From: Pygmaiobacter massiliensis
Lineage (GTDB): Bacteria; Bacillota; Clostridia; Oscillospirales; Ruminococcaceae
Direction of reading: 5' to 3'
Assembly: GCA_022778585.1 (NCBI GenBank)
Contig: JALFTI010000021.1
Span: 62,001-126,000 of the forward strand
Length of the DNA: 64,000 bases
Positions 53,759 to 62,288 of the stretch are shown here, one piece after another; within the stretch, counting starts at the first letter, position 1; each line of letters opens with the position of its first letter. The notes beneath the pieces were generated by a model that was not told the origin of the DNA, searched no databases, and saw only the letters and a program-made list of their open reading frames with translations. A program made the translations under genes and the position numbers.

Positions 53759-55591
53759 ATGGAAAGAAAAGATTTGCGTAATGTTGCCATTATTGCCCAT
53801 GTTGACCACGGCAAAACCACCCTGGTGGACCAGATGCTGCGCCAGAGCGGCGTGTTCCGGGAAAACCAGGCAGTGGCCGAGCGGGTGATGGATTCGGGCG
53901 ACATTGAACGGGAGCGCGGTATTACTATTTTGTCCAAAAATGCGTCCACAGTATATAAGGATGTCAAGATTAATATCATTGACACGCCGGGCCACGCGGA
54001 CTTTGGCGGCGAGGTGGAACGGGTTTTGAAGATGGCCAACGGCGTGCTGCTTTTGGTGGACGCGGCTGAAGGCCCCATGCCCCAGACCCGGTTTGTGCTG
54101 CAGAAGGCGCTGGAACAGAACCTGTCCATCATTGTGGTGGTCAATAAAATTGACCGGCCGGACGCGCGCATTAAAGAGGTTATCGACGAGGTGCTTTTGC
54201 TGTTGATGGACCTGGGTGCTACCGACGAACAGCTGGACTCGCCGATGATTTTCTGTTCGGGCCGGGCTGGTACCGCCAGCTATTCGCCGGATGTGGAAGG
54301 CACCGACTTTATGCCGTTGTTTGAAACCATTGTAAACTATGTAAAAGGGCCGGATGTACAGCCCAATGCGCCGCTGCAGTGCCTGGTTTCCTGCATTGAT
54401 TACAACGACTTTGTGGGCCGCACCGCCATTGGCCGCATTGATGCCGGCGAAATGAAGGTGGGCCAGCAGGTAACGGTTTGCGACTGGCACAACAAGGACC
54501 TGTGCAAAAACGCGAAGGTTACTGCCTTGTATACCTTTGAAGGGGTTGGCAAAAAAGCGGTGGAGTCGGCTTCGGCGGGCGATATTGTGGTCTTTTCCGG
54601 CATTGAGGATGTGACCATCGGTAATACCGTTTGCGCTGCGGGGCTGCCTAACCCCATCAATTTTGTAAAGATCAGCGACCCCACTGTGGAGATGACCTTC
54701 TCGGTAAACGACTCGCCGTTTGCAGGCCGCGAAGGCAAGTTTGTTACCAGCCGCCAGATTCGTGACCGGCTGCACAAGGAGCTTTTGCGGGATGTGGCGC
54801 TGCAGGTAGAGGACTCGCCCAATTCCGACAGCTTTAAGGTGATGGGCCGCGGTGAAATGCACCTGTCCATCCTGATCGAGACCATGCGCCGTGAAGGGTA
54901 CGAGTTCCAGGTTTCGCCCCCGAAGGTGCTGATGAAGGAGGGCGAAGACGGCAAGCTGCAGGAGCCCTATGAGCTGGTGGTGATTGATGTGCCCACCGAG
55001 TGCCAGGGCGCTGTAATTGAAAAGCTTTCCTCCCGCAAGGGCGAGCTGGTGGAGATGCATCCCCAGGGCGACACCCGTATGCGGCTGGAATACCGCATGC
55101 CATCCCGTGGGCTGTTCGGTTACCGCAGTGAATTCCTTTCCGCTACCCGCGGCGAGGGGATTATGAATACCATTTTTGACGGCTATGGCGAGTATAAAGG
55201 CGATTTGCCCACCCGCACCACCGGTTCTCTCATCAGCTTTGAAACCGGCACCGCCGTTACCTATGGCCTGTATAACGCTCAAGAGCGCGGCGTGCTGTTT
55301 ATTCCTGCAGGTACCGAAGTGTACGAGGGCATGGTGATTGGCATGAACCCCAAGGGGGATGATATGGCGGTGAATGTGTGCAAAACCAAGCACCTGACCA
55401 ATACCCGTGCTTCCGGTTCGGACGACGCACTGCGGTTGATTCCGCCCCGCATTTTCAGCCTGGAAGAGGCTTTGGACTTTTTGAATACCGATGAGCTTTT
55501 GGAGGTTACACCCAAGAACTTCCGCATTCGCAAACAGATTTTGAAAAATGATTTGCGGATGAAGGCCACCAAAGGCGGGCGCAAGGTGTAA
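53759..55591 (+). CDS. typA: Ribosome-associated GTPase TypA/BipA
   Basis: 610 aa from ATG 53759 (AGAGGAG upstream). G1 IIAHVDHGKTTL, switch I RERGITI, G3 DTPGHADF, G4 NKIDRP and G5 CSGRAG are intact; domains III, V and the BipA-specific C-terminal domain (KNFRIRKQIL...) follow. TypA is a translational GTPase for ribosome assembly and stress growth. No antisense gene is inferred from the long opposite-strand frame. Confidence 0.97.
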   Translation: MERKDLRNVAIIAHVDHGKTTLVDQMLRQSGVFRENQAVAERVMDSGDIERERGITILSKNASTVYKDVKINIIDTPGHADFGGEVERVLKMANGVLLLVDAAEGPMPQTRFVLQKALEQNLSIIVVVNKIDRPDARIKEVIDEVLLLLMDLGATDEQLDSPMIFCSGRAGTASYSPDVEGTDFMPLFETIVNYVKGPDVQPNAPLQCLVSCIDYNDFVGRTAIGRIDAGEMKVGQQVTVCDWHNKDLCKNAKVTALYTFEGVGKKAVESASAGDIVVFSGIEDVTIGNTVCAAGLPNPINFVKISDPTVEMTFSVNDSPFAGREGKFVTSRQIRDRLHKELLRDVALQVEDSPNSDSFKVMGRGEMHLSILIETMRREGYEFQVSPPKVLMKEGEDGKLQEPYELVVIDVPTECQGAVIEKLSSRKGELVEMHPQGDTRMRLEYRMPSRGLFGYRSEFLSATRGEGIMNTIFDGYGEYKGDLPTRTTGSLISFETGTAVTYGLYNAQERGVLFIPAGTEVYEGMVIGMNPKGDDMAVNVCKTKHLTNTRASGSDDALRLIPPRIFSLEEALDFLNTDELLEVTPKNFRIRKQILKNDLRMKATKGGRKV

Positions 55592-55620
55592 AAACACAGC
55601 TGCCTAGAAAATAAAACGGC

Positions 55621-55659
55621 AAAAGCCGGCGCGAAAAAAATTTTCGCGCCGGCTTTTTT
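55621..55659 (+). terminator. Terminator of typA
   Basis: AAAAGCCGGCGCGAAAA and TTTTCGCGCCGGCTTTTTT form a long stem with a T tract. Confidence 0.9.
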
Positions 55660-55795
55660 ATGTGGTGAAAGGCTGCTGTTATTTTAAAAGGCTTATATAT
55701 GTTTGCGTTTTGGCTTTGTTTTAGCCTGTTTGCGGCAAAAAGAAAGCACTTTTTTAAAAAAATTTTGGCCCGGCAAACAGAATACAAAAAAATGC

Positions 55796-55824
55796 TTGAC
55801 AAACCCACCGTTAATTGGTATTAT
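55796..55824 (+). promoter_or_regulatory. Promoter of the tRNA-Thr/tRNA-Tyr pair
   Basis: -35 TTGACA (55796-55801), 17 bp, -10 TATTAT (55819-55824) with TGG just upstream; a TATAAT at 55822-55827 overlaps it. Confidence 0.8.
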
Positions 55825-55883
55825 AATAAAGCGTTCTCGGCCAGGTAAAGTGACCGGGGCAGGGCTGGTAAGCTGATCTTCAT

Positions 55884-55959
55884 GCTGGTGTAGCTCAGTT
55901 GGTAGAGCAGCTGATTTGTAATCAGCAGGTCGGGGGTTCAAGTCCGTCCACCAGCTCCA
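55884..55959 (+). tRNA. tRNA-Thr (anticodon TGT)
   Basis: Acceptor GCTGGTG/CACCAGC, anticodon stem GCTGA/TCAGC with loop TTTGTAA giving TGT (threonine ACA), T arm GGGTTCAAGTCC, encoded CCA (55957-55959). Confidence 0.96.
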
Positions 55960-55975
55960 CTTTTTAATTGAATAT

Positions 55976-56061
55976 GGAGGAGTTCCCGAGTGGCCAAAGG
56001 GGGCAGACTGTAAATCTGTTGCGTAATCGCTTCGATGGTCCGAATCCATCCTCCTCCACCA
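55976..56061 (+). tRNA. tRNA-Tyr (anticodon GTA)
   Basis: 86 nt with the long variable arm of class II tRNAs. Acceptor GGAGGAG/CTCCTCC, anticodon loop CTGTAAA giving GTA (tyrosine), T arm GGTCCGAATCC, encoded CCA. Follows tRNA-Thr by 16 bp in one transcript. Confidence 0.96.
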
Positions 56062-56100
56062 ACCAAAATCCGACATGCTGTGCATGTCGGATTTTTGGTT
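56061..56100 (+). terminator. Terminator of the tRNA pair
   Basis: AACCAAAATCCGACATGC, TGT, GCATGTCGGATTTTTGGTT: strong hairpin, T-rich 3' arm. Confidence 0.9.
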
Positions 56101-56272
56101 TGTACGGCAAAACATAAAACACCCTAACGGCTTTGCCCAAAAACCAGCCTAAATGCCGCATGCCCGGCGTTTTGACTGGCTGCCACGGCCTTTTGTATAC
56201 TGCCGGGTGCTTTGCACCGGCCCTTTTGTGCCCCAAAACTGCTATAACAATATATTTTTTTGTTTGCGGCGG

Positions 56273-56300
56273 TTGACCTAGCAGCCATATATTGTATACT
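56273..56300 (+). promoter_or_regulatory. Promoter of the GPP34-like gene
   Basis: -35 TTGACC (56273-56278), 16 bp, -10 TATACT (56295-56300). The transcript would start at the edge of the tandem repeat at 56308. Confidence 0.65.
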
Positions 56301-56307
56301 GTAAACA

Positions 56308-56342
56308 GTAAGTGGTAAGTAGTAAGTAGTAAGTGGTAAGTG
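56308..56342 (+). repeat. Five tandem copies of a 7-bp unit (GTAAGTR)
   Basis: GTAAGTG, GTAAGTA, GTAAGTA, GTAAGTG, GTAAGTG in uninterrupted tandem between the -10 box and the ribosome binding site of the gene at 56385. Confidence 0.9.
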
Positions 56343-56384
56343 ACAGGCACAAAATAATAAAAGGTTCGCAATGGAGGGGTATTT

Positions 56385-57035
56385 ATGTGGAACTTGACGC
56401 TCACCCAGCAATATCTGTTATGTGTGCTGAACCAAAAGGGCAGATTGCCCACCCTGGGCCTGGAAAAGGTAGTAGGCCTTTCCATGGCAGCCGTGCTGGA
56501 ATTGCTGTTGGAGGAAACGGTGGTGCTGGAAGAAAAAAAGCTTTCCGCACCGGCAAGCCTGCCGCAGGAGCAGGAATATCTGCGCCCGGTTTATGATTTT
56601 ATTGCAAAAAAGCAGCCGGTAAAGCCGGAAAAGGTGGTGGAATATTTTTCGCTAAACCTGACCGACCGCAATTTTACCCAACTTTTGGATGGCGTTGGCA
56701 CGCAGCTTGTAAACAAAGGCTGCGCTGTACCAAAACAGGATGGCTTTTTGGGCAAAAAAACCGCCTATCTGCCAGCCCGGCAGGCAGTGGACCTGGTGGT
56801 TGAGGGTATGAGGGCCCAGCTTTTGGAAGAAGGGCCGGTTTCGCGGGAAACGGCAGCTCTTGCAGCGCTTTTGGACAAAAGCGGCGAGCTTGGGCGCTTT
56901 TTCTCCGCCTATGAAAAGAAAACCCTGAAGAGCCGGCTGAAAGAGCTTCGGCAGGACCAAACAAACCGGTTGGTATGCCAAGCCATGGAATATATTGACA
57001 GTTTAATGGCGGCAATTATTGTGGCAGTGACCTGA
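56385..57035 (+). CDS. GPP34/GOLPH3-like domain protein
   Basis: 216 aa, soluble and mostly helical. The start WNLTLTQQYLLCVLNQKGRLPTLGLEKVVGL resembles bacterial proteins of the GPP34 (Golgi phosphoprotein 3-like) family, in which LxxEEL/TLxQQ is followed by a glycine-containing turn and LLxxGxVVLEEKKL. The similarity is judged by eye and only moderate. ATG 56385 follows GGAGGGG. 16 bp separate it from the MerR-like gene. If correct, phosphoinositide/phospholipid-related membrane binding might be expected; no experiment informs this in bacteria of this type. Confidence 0.6.
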   Translation: MWNLTLTQQYLLCVLNQKGRLPTLGLEKVVGLSMAAVLELLLEETVVLEEKKLSAPASLPQEQEYLRPVYDFIAKKQPVKPEKVVEYFSLNLTDRNFTQLLDGVGTQLVNKGCAVPKQDGFLGKKTAYLPARQAVDLVVEGMRAQLLEEGPVSRETAALAALLDKSGELGRFFSAYEKKTLKSRLKELRQDQTNRLVCQAMEYIDSLMAAIIVAVT

Positions 57036-57051
57036 ACAGGCAAGGTGGCGT

Positions 57052-57354
57052 ATGTCCAGACAGAGAAGCATAGAGGCGATTAGTACCTCGGAATATGTTA
57101 CCATTGGGGAATTGGTGCGGCTGACCGGTACCCGGTACAGTACCCTGAAATTTTATACCCAGGAGGGCTTTTTGCCCTTTTGGCAGCCGGACGAGCGCCT
57201 TACCCGCCGCTATCTGCGCAGCGAGACGGTAGAACGGATTGCCTATATTAAAAAGTTGCGCCAGCAGGGCAACACCATTGCGCAGGTGCGGGAAATTTTA
57301 AACCGGCAGCAAAACTTGCAGCTGCAGCCCGAACCGCTTTCGGGCGAAGGTTAG
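57052..57354 (+). CDS. MerR-like helix-turn-helix protein
   Basis: 100 aa. The winged helix-turn-helix region YVTIGELVRLTGTRYSTLKFYTQEGFLPF...RRYLRSETVERIAYIKKLRQQGNTIAQVREIL is the MerR N-terminal domain; the C-terminal effector domain is absent (about 15 residues after it), so this is a minimal member. ATG 57052 follows AAGGTGG. It lies between the GPP34-like gene and an anion permease and may regulate them. Confidence 0.85.
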   Translation: MSRQRSIEAISTSEYVTIGELVRLTGTRYSTLKFYTQEGFLPFWQPDERLTRRYLRSETVERIAYIKKLRQQGNTIAQVREILNRQQNLQLQPEPLSGEG

Positions 57355-57512
57355 CTGCAAAAGAAAATGCTTTTGGGGCGGTGCCGGCAAAAGGCAAAGG
57401 GGAACGGGCGATAAAAATAAGGGCCTAAAATGCCCCGCAGCCCCAAAAGGTACGCCATGGCGGCAATGGCATAAGTACCCTGCGCGGGTTTGGGAAGGAG
57501 AACAGGTTTTAA

Positions 57513-58631
57513 ATGGCAAAAACAGTTTTGGGGCAAGCATGGAAGTTTTGTAAAAAGGAAGCAGTACTGGCAATAGCCTGTCTGCTGGCGGTTATTTCCT
57601 GCTTTTTTGTGCCGCCCAGCGCAGCGTACATAGGTTATGTGGACTGGAATACGCTGGCGCTTTTATTCAGCCTGATGGCGGTGGTGAAAGCGGCGCAGCA
57701 GGCGGGGGTTTTTTTGTGGGTGGGCAATGCCCTTTTGCGCAGGGCCAGCACCGCCCGCAGAATGCTTTTAGTTTTGGTGTTTCTGCCCTTTTTCCTCAGC
57801 ATGCTTATCACCAATGATGTAGCCTTAATTACCTTTGTGCCGCTGGGCATTGCGGTGCTGCGGCTGGCGGACCAGGAGCAGCTGGTGGTACCCATGGCGG
57901 TGCTGCAGACAATAGCGGCAAACCTGGGCAGCGCGCTTACCCCTATGGGCAACCCGCAAAATTTGTACCTGTATGCAAAGTCCGGTATGCAGTTTGGCGA
58001 ACTTTTTGCCCTTATGGTGCCCTATGGTTTGTGTACCGCCGTATGCCTGGTGGTATTGGCCTGGCCTAGCGGCGCAAAGCCGGTGCGGGCGGCGCGGGTA
58101 AATGCGCAGCTTGGCCGCCCGTGGCAGCTTTTGTGCTGCGGCGCAGGGTTTGCGCTTTGCCTTTTGGGCATTTTTAAATGGCTGGCGCCGCTTGCCATTG
58201 CACTGGTGGTGGCGGTGTTTTTGCTTTTGGCAGACCGCAAATTGCTGGCAGGGCTGGACTATTCGCTGCTTTTCACCTTTATTGCCTTTTTTGTGTTAAT
58301 TGGCAATATTGGCCAGATTGGCTGGTTTCGGCAGTTTATTGCCGCTGCGCTGGAAGGGCATGTAACGCTGGTGGCGGTGCTTGCAAGCCAGGTTATGAGC
58401 AATGTGCCGGCAGCGCTGCTTTTGTCCGGCTTTACCAGCCAGTGGCCTCAGCTGATTGTGGGATGCAATTTGGGAGGGCTTGGTACCTTAATTGCATCCA
58501 TGGCGAGCCTGATTTCTTATAAGGTGATAGCGAAGGAGTACCCTCACCTGTGCGGACGCTATTTAGGCTGGTTTACCCTGTGCAATGTGGGGCTTTTGGC
58601 GGTACTGCTAACCTTGAACAGATTGGTTTAA
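57513..58631 (+). CDS. SLC13/ArsB-type anion permease
   Basis: 372 aa, about ten membrane segments. FLSMLITNDVALITFVPLGIAVL and LGSALTPMGNPQNLYLYAKSGM are the hallmark re-entrant-loop motifs of the ArsB/NhaD/DASS superfamily, and the second-half motif SQVMSNVPAALLLSGF matches. Shorter than ArsB (about 430). Substrate (dicarboxylate, citrate, arsenite or Na+) cannot be told from sequence. ATG 57513 follows AAGGAG. Confidence 0.85.
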   Translation: MAKTVLGQAWKFCKKEAVLAIACLLAVISCFFVPPSAAYIGYVDWNTLALLFSLMAVVKAAQQAGVFLWVGNALLRRASTARRMLLVLVFLPFFLSMLITNDVALITFVPLGIAVLRLADQEQLVVPMAVLQTIAANLGSALTPMGNPQNLYLYAKSGMQFGELFALMVPYGLCTAVCLVVLAWPSGAKPVRAARVNAQLGRPWQLLCCGAGFALCLLGIFKWLAPLAIALVVAVFLLLADRKLLAGLDYSLLFTFIAFFVLIGNIGQIGWFRQFIAAALEGHVTLVAVLASQVMSNVPAALLLSGFTSQWPQLIVGCNLGGLGTLIASMASLISYKVIAKEYPHLCGRYLGWFTLCNVGLLAVLLTLNRLV

Positions 58632-58665
58632 ACCGGGCGCAAAAGCCCCATGCCCCCTTACACAA

Positions 58666-58755
58666 AAAGCCCCTGCGGCCTTTGCGGCGCAGGGGCCCTT
58701 TTTTATAGGCAAAGAAAAACCGCGGCCAGCCTGTAAAGCTGCCGCGGCCTTTTTA
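58666..58755. terminator. Two terminators between the permease and the convergent hydrolase gene
   Basis: GCCCCTGC (58669-58676) pairs with GCAGGGGC (58689-58696) then CCTTTTTT for the permease. CCGCGGC-AGC (from 58720) pairs with GCTGCCGCGG (to about 58748); its minus-strand T run serves the leftward hydrolase. Confidence 0.8.
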
Positions 58756-58779
58756 TGCCGGCCTTTTTACGGGCAGCTG

Positions 58780-59760
58780 TTATGCATTTGCCAGCTGAAT
58801 GCAGGGTTTATCCTTTAAGGCAAAAACAGAAAGTTCGCTTGTATCCAAAGGGGTGTTTTTCAGGCTGACGGCCTGCAGCGCGCTGTTGTGGTAGGTTTTG
58901 TAGCAGTAAAGCAGGCGCTGGGTGTCCAGGCAGCTGGAATAGATGGTTTCGTCCTCTCGCCCTTCGGGGGTTACCACCGCGCCGCGCACCATGGCTACGG
59001 CGTCCAAAATATGGAAAAACTGGCTGATCTTCAGGTCTCGCTCGTCCTGGCAGAACGAAGCGTGGGCCTTTAAAAAGGCGGCCCGCACAAAGCGGCTGGA
59101 AGGGGACCAGTCGCCCGGCAGCCCCATAGCGCCCATACCCTGGCCATAGCTGTGCAGCGTAACTGCGGGGGCAAACTGGTTTTTGGGCTGGCAGGGAGAA
59201 AGGGCCTGAAAGTCACACAGACGGGTAAGCTGGTAGGAAAACGGGGGATTATTGGTTAAAACTCCCACTGGGTCTTCCCAAATTTGCAGGCCCTGGGCGG
59301 TGGGTTCCGCTACCAGTGCACCGGTGGAATCTGCAATATGCCAGTGCAGCGGCGCAAGCGGCAGGTTTTCGGCAAAGGGCTCGGCTACAAGCTGCACCTG
59401 TTCTAACAGTGCGCGGGCCTGTGAAAGGTTTTCGCAGCTGCCCAGTATCAGCCAAAACAGCTCATGCGGGGCAAGGTTTTCCTTTTGGGGCGAAGGGGTG
59501 GGAAAGTAAAAGGCATTGCCTGGAAAATTCAGCCCGGCCAGGTAAAGCCCCTTTTCGTTGCAGGCTTCGGCGTAAAGCGGTTCGTTTTGCGCCACATTTG
59601 CCATGCCAATTATGGCATAGTGTTCCTGTAAAGCACTGCGGTGGTGAAAATGGAATGCATGGCGCCGCCCGGTTACCACGACCGACTGCCCAAAAGAATA
59701 TTCCAGATCCAGATTGCGGCCAAAAAGGCCGTGCTGGGAAAAAGCAAGACTGGTGCACAT
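58780..59760 (-). CDS. Choloylglycine hydrolase family (bile salt hydrolase / penicillin V acylase)
   Basis: 326 aa from ATG 59760. The Ntn nucleophile Cys2 directly follows the initiator Met (MCTSLAF), as required after Met removal. GRNLDLEYSFGQ near 15-25 supplies the conserved Arg/Asp; LTNNPPFSYQL near 172 and GMGAMGLPGDWSPSSRFVRAAF near 215 carry the Asn and Arg typical of bile salt hydrolases. It cleaves conjugated bile acids or related N-acyl amides; bile salts are the natural guess for a gut anaerobe. An inverted repeat overlies its promoter. Confidence 0.92.
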   Translation of the reverse strand: MCTSLAFSQHGLFGRNLDLEYSFGQSVVVTGRRHAFHFHHRSALQEHYAIIGMANVAQNEPLYAEACNEKGLYLAGLNFPGNAFYFPTPSPQKENLAPHELFWLILGSCENLSQARALLEQVQLVAEPFAENLPLAPLHWHIADSTGALVAEPTAQGLQIWEDPVGVLTNNPPFSYQLTRLCDFQALSPCQPKNQFAPAVTLHSYGQGMGAMGLPGDWSPSSRFVRAAFLKAHASFCQDERDLKISQFFHILDAVAMVRGAVVTPEGREDETIYSSCLDTQRLLYCYKTYHNSALQAVSLKNTPLDTSELSVFALKDKPCIQLANA

Positions 59761-59780
59761 AAAGCTTCCTTCCATTTGTC

Positions 59781-59817
59781 TGCCAACAGAATATAGTAAC
59801 AGTATATCCTGTTGGCA
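59781..59817 (-). promoter_or_regulatory. Operator-like inverted repeat over the hydrolase promoter
   Basis: TGCCAACAG (59781-59789) and CTGTTGGCA (59809-59817), perfect 9-bp arms, 19 bp spacer. TATACT on the minus strand (59801-59806) lies between the arms and may be the -10; no good -35 is seen. Confidence 0.65.
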
Positions 59818-59966
59818 AACAAAAATATAGGCGGTAGGGGAAATTTGCCGCAAAATAAAATAAATGCCTGCCTGCACGGCGCAAAACAGATATCTGTTTT
59901 GCCAAAAATGTCTGGCTTATTTTGCAGCCGCAAAGGGCACTGTTATAAAATGTGCTGTTTTCCAGC

Positions 59967-59994
59967 AAAAAAGCCGCAAAATTTGCGGCTTTTG
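59967..59994. terminator. Palindromic terminator after the GldA-like gene
   Basis: AAAAAGCCGCAAA/ATTTGCGGCTTTT, with T run on the minus strand, 70 bp beyond the stop of the leftward gene. Confidence 0.75.
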
Positions 59995-60063
59995 GCATAG
60001 CTTATTCCAAAAAATAACAGCAAACGGCAATTTAAAACACCCAAGGCAAAGCGTTTTTACCCG

Positions 60064-61155
60064 TTAGTCTTCCTGTTTCAAGGCAAGCTTTTCCACCGCC
60101 AGTATACCGGCCCACAGCTGGTCGGTATTAACCTGGTAGGGCAGGGTTTCCATATCCGGTCCGGCTATGGCGTCCTGCAGGCAGGGTTCCAGCAATTTGC
60201 GGTCACAGCAAAGCTGCAGGTCGGCCAAACAGGTGGGGCAGCCCAAGTTTAAAAGCAGCTGGCGCAGGCGTTTTGCCTCGGCGGGGTTTTGGTCCACCAT
60301 CAGCTGAACCAAAATGCCGTAGGCTACCGCGTCGCCGTGCAGGTTATTCTGTTCAAATTGGGGCAAAAGCGCCAGCCCGTAAAACAGCGCATGAGCCATG
60401 GCACAGTTGTAGCAGTCCTTTACCAGAATGGAAACAAGCCCCGTGGACACAATGACTGCCAGCACGGCCTGCTCCAGCGCAAAACTGGCGGTTTTTGCAG
60501 CACAGTCTGCCATGGCCTGTTCACCGTAAGTAAAAATGGGGTCAATGCACATTTTGGCAATGGTCAGCGCCAGAGCGGTGGAATGGTCCAGCCCGGACAT
60601 ATCGTTGCGGGCCGAAAAGGTGGGTTCGTAATATTTGGCAAGGGTATCTCCCATGCCGGCCCGCAGGTAGATGGAAGGCGCTTTTGCAATAATATTGGTA
60701 TCAATAATGGCATGGTCGGCGGGACGGTCATAGTAATAAAACCGCTCGAAGCTGCCGTCGGGCCGGTATACCACCGAAAGCGCCGTGACCGCTGCGCAGG
60801 TGGCGGCAATGGTGGGGACTGTTACCACCGGCAGCTTAGCCTGAAAGGCAACCCCTTTGGCGGTATCCAGCGCCTTGCCGCCGCCTACACCCACAATAAC
60901 CTCGGCCCCGGCTGCCTGCGCTTTTTGGGCCAGCGCATCAATATTTTGCTGGGTGCAGTCGTCGCCAAACAGCTCTTTGCCTGCCAGTGTAAGCTTATGG
61001 GCCAAAACGGAAGCAGAAAGTTGACAAAAAGCCGCGGCGTAGGCTTTTTCTCCGCCAATAAAAAACAGTTTTTTGCCAAACAGCGCGCAAATTTCGCCAA
61101 GCTTGCTGCAGGCGCCGGCGCCAACGGTATAGGCGGGCAGGGTTACGGTATGCAT
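60064..61155 (-). CDS. Glycerol-dehydrogenase-like iron-containing alcohol dehydrogenase
   Basis: 363 aa. NAD-binding GGGKALDTAKG near 93 and TVPTIAATCAAVTALSVVY are diagnostic for the GldA group. The metal ligands Asp (GMGDTLAKYYE near 168), His (NCAMAHALFYG near 250) and His (NNLHGDAVAYG near 268) are intact. Clostridial members of this branch reduce or oxidise small polyols or hydroxyketones; not necessarily glycerol. ATG 61155 follows AAAGGAG. Confidence 0.88.
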   Translation of the reverse strand: MHTVTLPAYTVGAGACSKLGEICALFGKKLFFIGGEKAYAAAFCQLSASVLAHKLTLAGKELFGDDCTQQNIDALAQKAQAAGAEVIVGVGGGKALDTAKGVAFQAKLPVVTVPTIAATCAAVTALSVVYRPDGSFERFYYYDRPADHAIIDTNIIAKAPSIYLRAGMGDTLAKYYEPTFSARNDMSGLDHSTALALTIAKMCIDPIFTYGEQAMADCAAKTASFALEQAVLAVIVSTGLVSILVKDCYNCAMAHALFYGLALLPQFEQNNLHGDAVAYGILVQLMVDQNPAEAKRLRQLLLNLGCPTCLADLQLCCDRKLLEPCLQDAIAGPDMETLPYQVNTDQLWAGILAVEKLALKQED

Positions 61156-61270
61156 AAAAGGTCGCTCCTTTGTAAAAATGGGCCGCTTTGCGCGGCAGGC
61201 AAAAGTTATAAAAATATCCTTGAAACATCATTCGAGGGTCAAATGCTTGTGAAGAATGTTTGCAGTATCT

Positions 61271-61761
61271 TTACTTGCAGGACTGATTATTCAGGTATTT
61301 GTGATATTCGGGGTCAATGATATTGGCTTTGATGAGAGCATAATCTTCCCAGGAAAAAGTGGTTCCCAAAACGGTTTTATGAAGCTTGTTTTCCATAAAT
61401 TCGCAGTACTGCTCAATATAATCTTCATAGAACAGATCCACGAATTTAACAATTTTTCTGGAAAGATCTTCTCTTGACAGCACCAGATCACAATGATTGG
61501 ATAAAAATTCAAAACCGGTTATCCGTCGTTCCTTTACACCAGCCGCATCCTGCAGGTTGTCATCATGCAGTTTGCTAAGAAAATCCTGCTCGATTACCCA
61601 GGTTAAAAAACAGCTATGTGGTTGGCACAATACTCCCAAATGACCGCATGGTCCTGTTGGGTTAGGGCTTCGGTTGGTTTGTGAAAGGCTTTGCTGTATA
61701 CTTCGCAGGCTGTTTTCTACTGCCATTCGGCTTTGTCTAAAGTAAATTTATGCTTATTCAT
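61271..61761 (-). pseudogene. Broken gene for a DUF7832-like hypothetical protein
   Basis: Restored length about 163 aa. Start MNKHKFTLDKAEWQ (ATG 61761), then an in-frame TAG (CAG-to-TAG type), then KTACEVYSKAFHKPTEALTQ...WEYCANHIAVF; the frame is lost in a run of six T and resumes one base away as LTWVIEQDFLSKLHDDN...ITGFEFLSNHCDLVL... to 61271. The pattern of HIAVFLTWVIE followed by ITGFEFL resembles DUF7832 domains found in enterobacterial and clostridial polymorphic-toxin neighbourhoods, but this is an eye-level comparison. It is more AT-rich than its neighbours. Confidence 0.65.
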
Positions 61762-62288
61762 GCTTTGAACCTCTGTTTTTAAATGTCGGTATTGTAATTG
61801 CTTTTTTGTTATTGGACAACAGAAAGAATGGTTAGAGGGGCATTTGTTACTATGCAGGTTTGTCAAATACGATGGATGTGAATATTATATCATGATTTTT
61901 TAAATATGCAAGAAAATATGAATAAAAATACATATTTTTTTCGCTGCGCCTTTCCCCGGCCGGTGCCCTGCGGCATAGCACACTGAGCGGGCGGTCAAAA
62001 TAAAGCGGCAATAAAAACGCTGCCCTTTTGCCATCGCCCGGCCTTTTGAAAAAGGCCTGCTTTCCTTAAAACTACATAAAAATGCCAACACACAGAAAAC
62101 AGGCAGAATATCGAAAGCTTTAAAACTTTATCTTTTGAAGCGATTTTTTGGTTTTGATAAAAAAATAGTCTTTTCTGCGCCTGCTTTGTGTGTTATACTG
62201 TTTTTTAAATAGCGGTAGCGGGTAAGCTGCTGCGCATTGCTTATAAAATAGACCCTGCCGCAGGGCCGGGCTGGATAAGGGGTAAAAG
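61762..62288. other. AT-rich non-coding region
   Basis: No gene recognised. A strongly AT-rich stretch spans about 61860-61940; a TATACT at 62194-62199 may be the -10 box of the creatininase-family gene (weak -35). Confidence 0.5.

Noticed and set aside
53609..55597. 662-codon open frame antisense to typA
   Set aside because: It is the mirror of a well-conserved GTPase gene in GC-rich codon usage, with no promoter or ribosome binding site and Gln/His/Leu-rich composition typical of shadow frames.
56308..56342. Short repeats considered as a CRISPR array
   Set aside because: The units are 7 bp, directly abutting and without spacers; there are no cas genes in the window.
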